Assembly (NCBI GenBank): GCA_963933885.1
Contig: CAWVWF010000190.1
Location: 1 to 6,217 of the forward strand
DNA length: 6,217 bases
Source: CAWVWF01 sp963933885
GTDB taxonomy: Bacteria; Bacteroidota; Bacteroidia; Flavobacteriales_C; GCA-002722245
Direction of reading: 5' to 3'
Position numbers and translations under genes: made by a program. A model generated the notes under the pieces. The model was not told where the DNA came from. It ran no database searches and saw nothing but the letters and a program-made list of their open reading frames with translations. This document shows, one piece after another, positions 6,185-6,217 of the stretch; position 1 is the stretch's first letter, and every line of letters begins with the position of its first letter.

Positions 6185-6217
6185 AAAAAATGATTCCCGT
6201 AATTAATACAATTGAAT
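6151..6217 (+). repeat. 11-bp direct repeat at the window edge
   Basis: TACAATTGAAT occurs at 6151-6161 and again at 6207-6217, 56 bp apart. The second copy ends exactly at the window edge. The first belongs to repeat copy 3 and is followed there by ACCGATTAC, so the second may open a further, partly visible repeat unit beyond the window. Confidence 0.45.

Overview
The window is AT-rich and looks like chromosomal DNA from a Bacteroidota bacterium, probably of the Flavobacteriia. I infer this from the close fit of the first gene to Bacteroidota-type six-domain ribosomal protein S1, from A/T-rich leaders without Shine-Dalgarno motifs in front of every start codon, from signal peptides that end just before Gln (Leu-Ile-Gly-Gln), and from one match to the Bacteroidota -7 promoter box (TAnnTTTG). 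No database search was possible, so the genus is not determined.

Layout. On the + strand, rpsA (33-1835) encodes ribosomal protein S1 and is closed by a clear intrinsic terminator (1861-1893). All other genes lie on the - strand. Read in their direction of transcription, right to left, they are: a membrane protein with three helices and a PH-like tail (5497-6048); a DUF3144 protein (5013-5297) followed 8 bp later by a secreted four-cysteine protein (4297-5004); and, after a 130-bp gap, a likely three-gene operon of an anchored exported protein (3507-4166), a DUF2071/YqjF-like protein (2772-3482) and an unrecognised acidic cytoplasmic protein (2094-2765). This operon converges on rpsA.

The most notable non-coding feature is a family of intergenic repeats of about 110-137 bp, present three times (1937-2073 on -, 5316-5427 on +, 6071-6184 on +). 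Each copy has a 21-nt head that is identical in all three, followed by short palindromes of the type CCGATT-3 nt-AATCGG. Two copies (1937-2073 and 6071-6184) agree at 60 of 61 positions over head plus first hairpin. The arrangement resembles REP/BIME-type palindromic elements; no transposase that could mobilise them is in the window.

Apart from rpsA the genes are poorly characterised, and nothing here forms a recognisable defence system, pathway or mobile island. I see no convincing new multi-gene system. The repeat family and the small uncharacterised secreted or membrane proteins are the points worth following.
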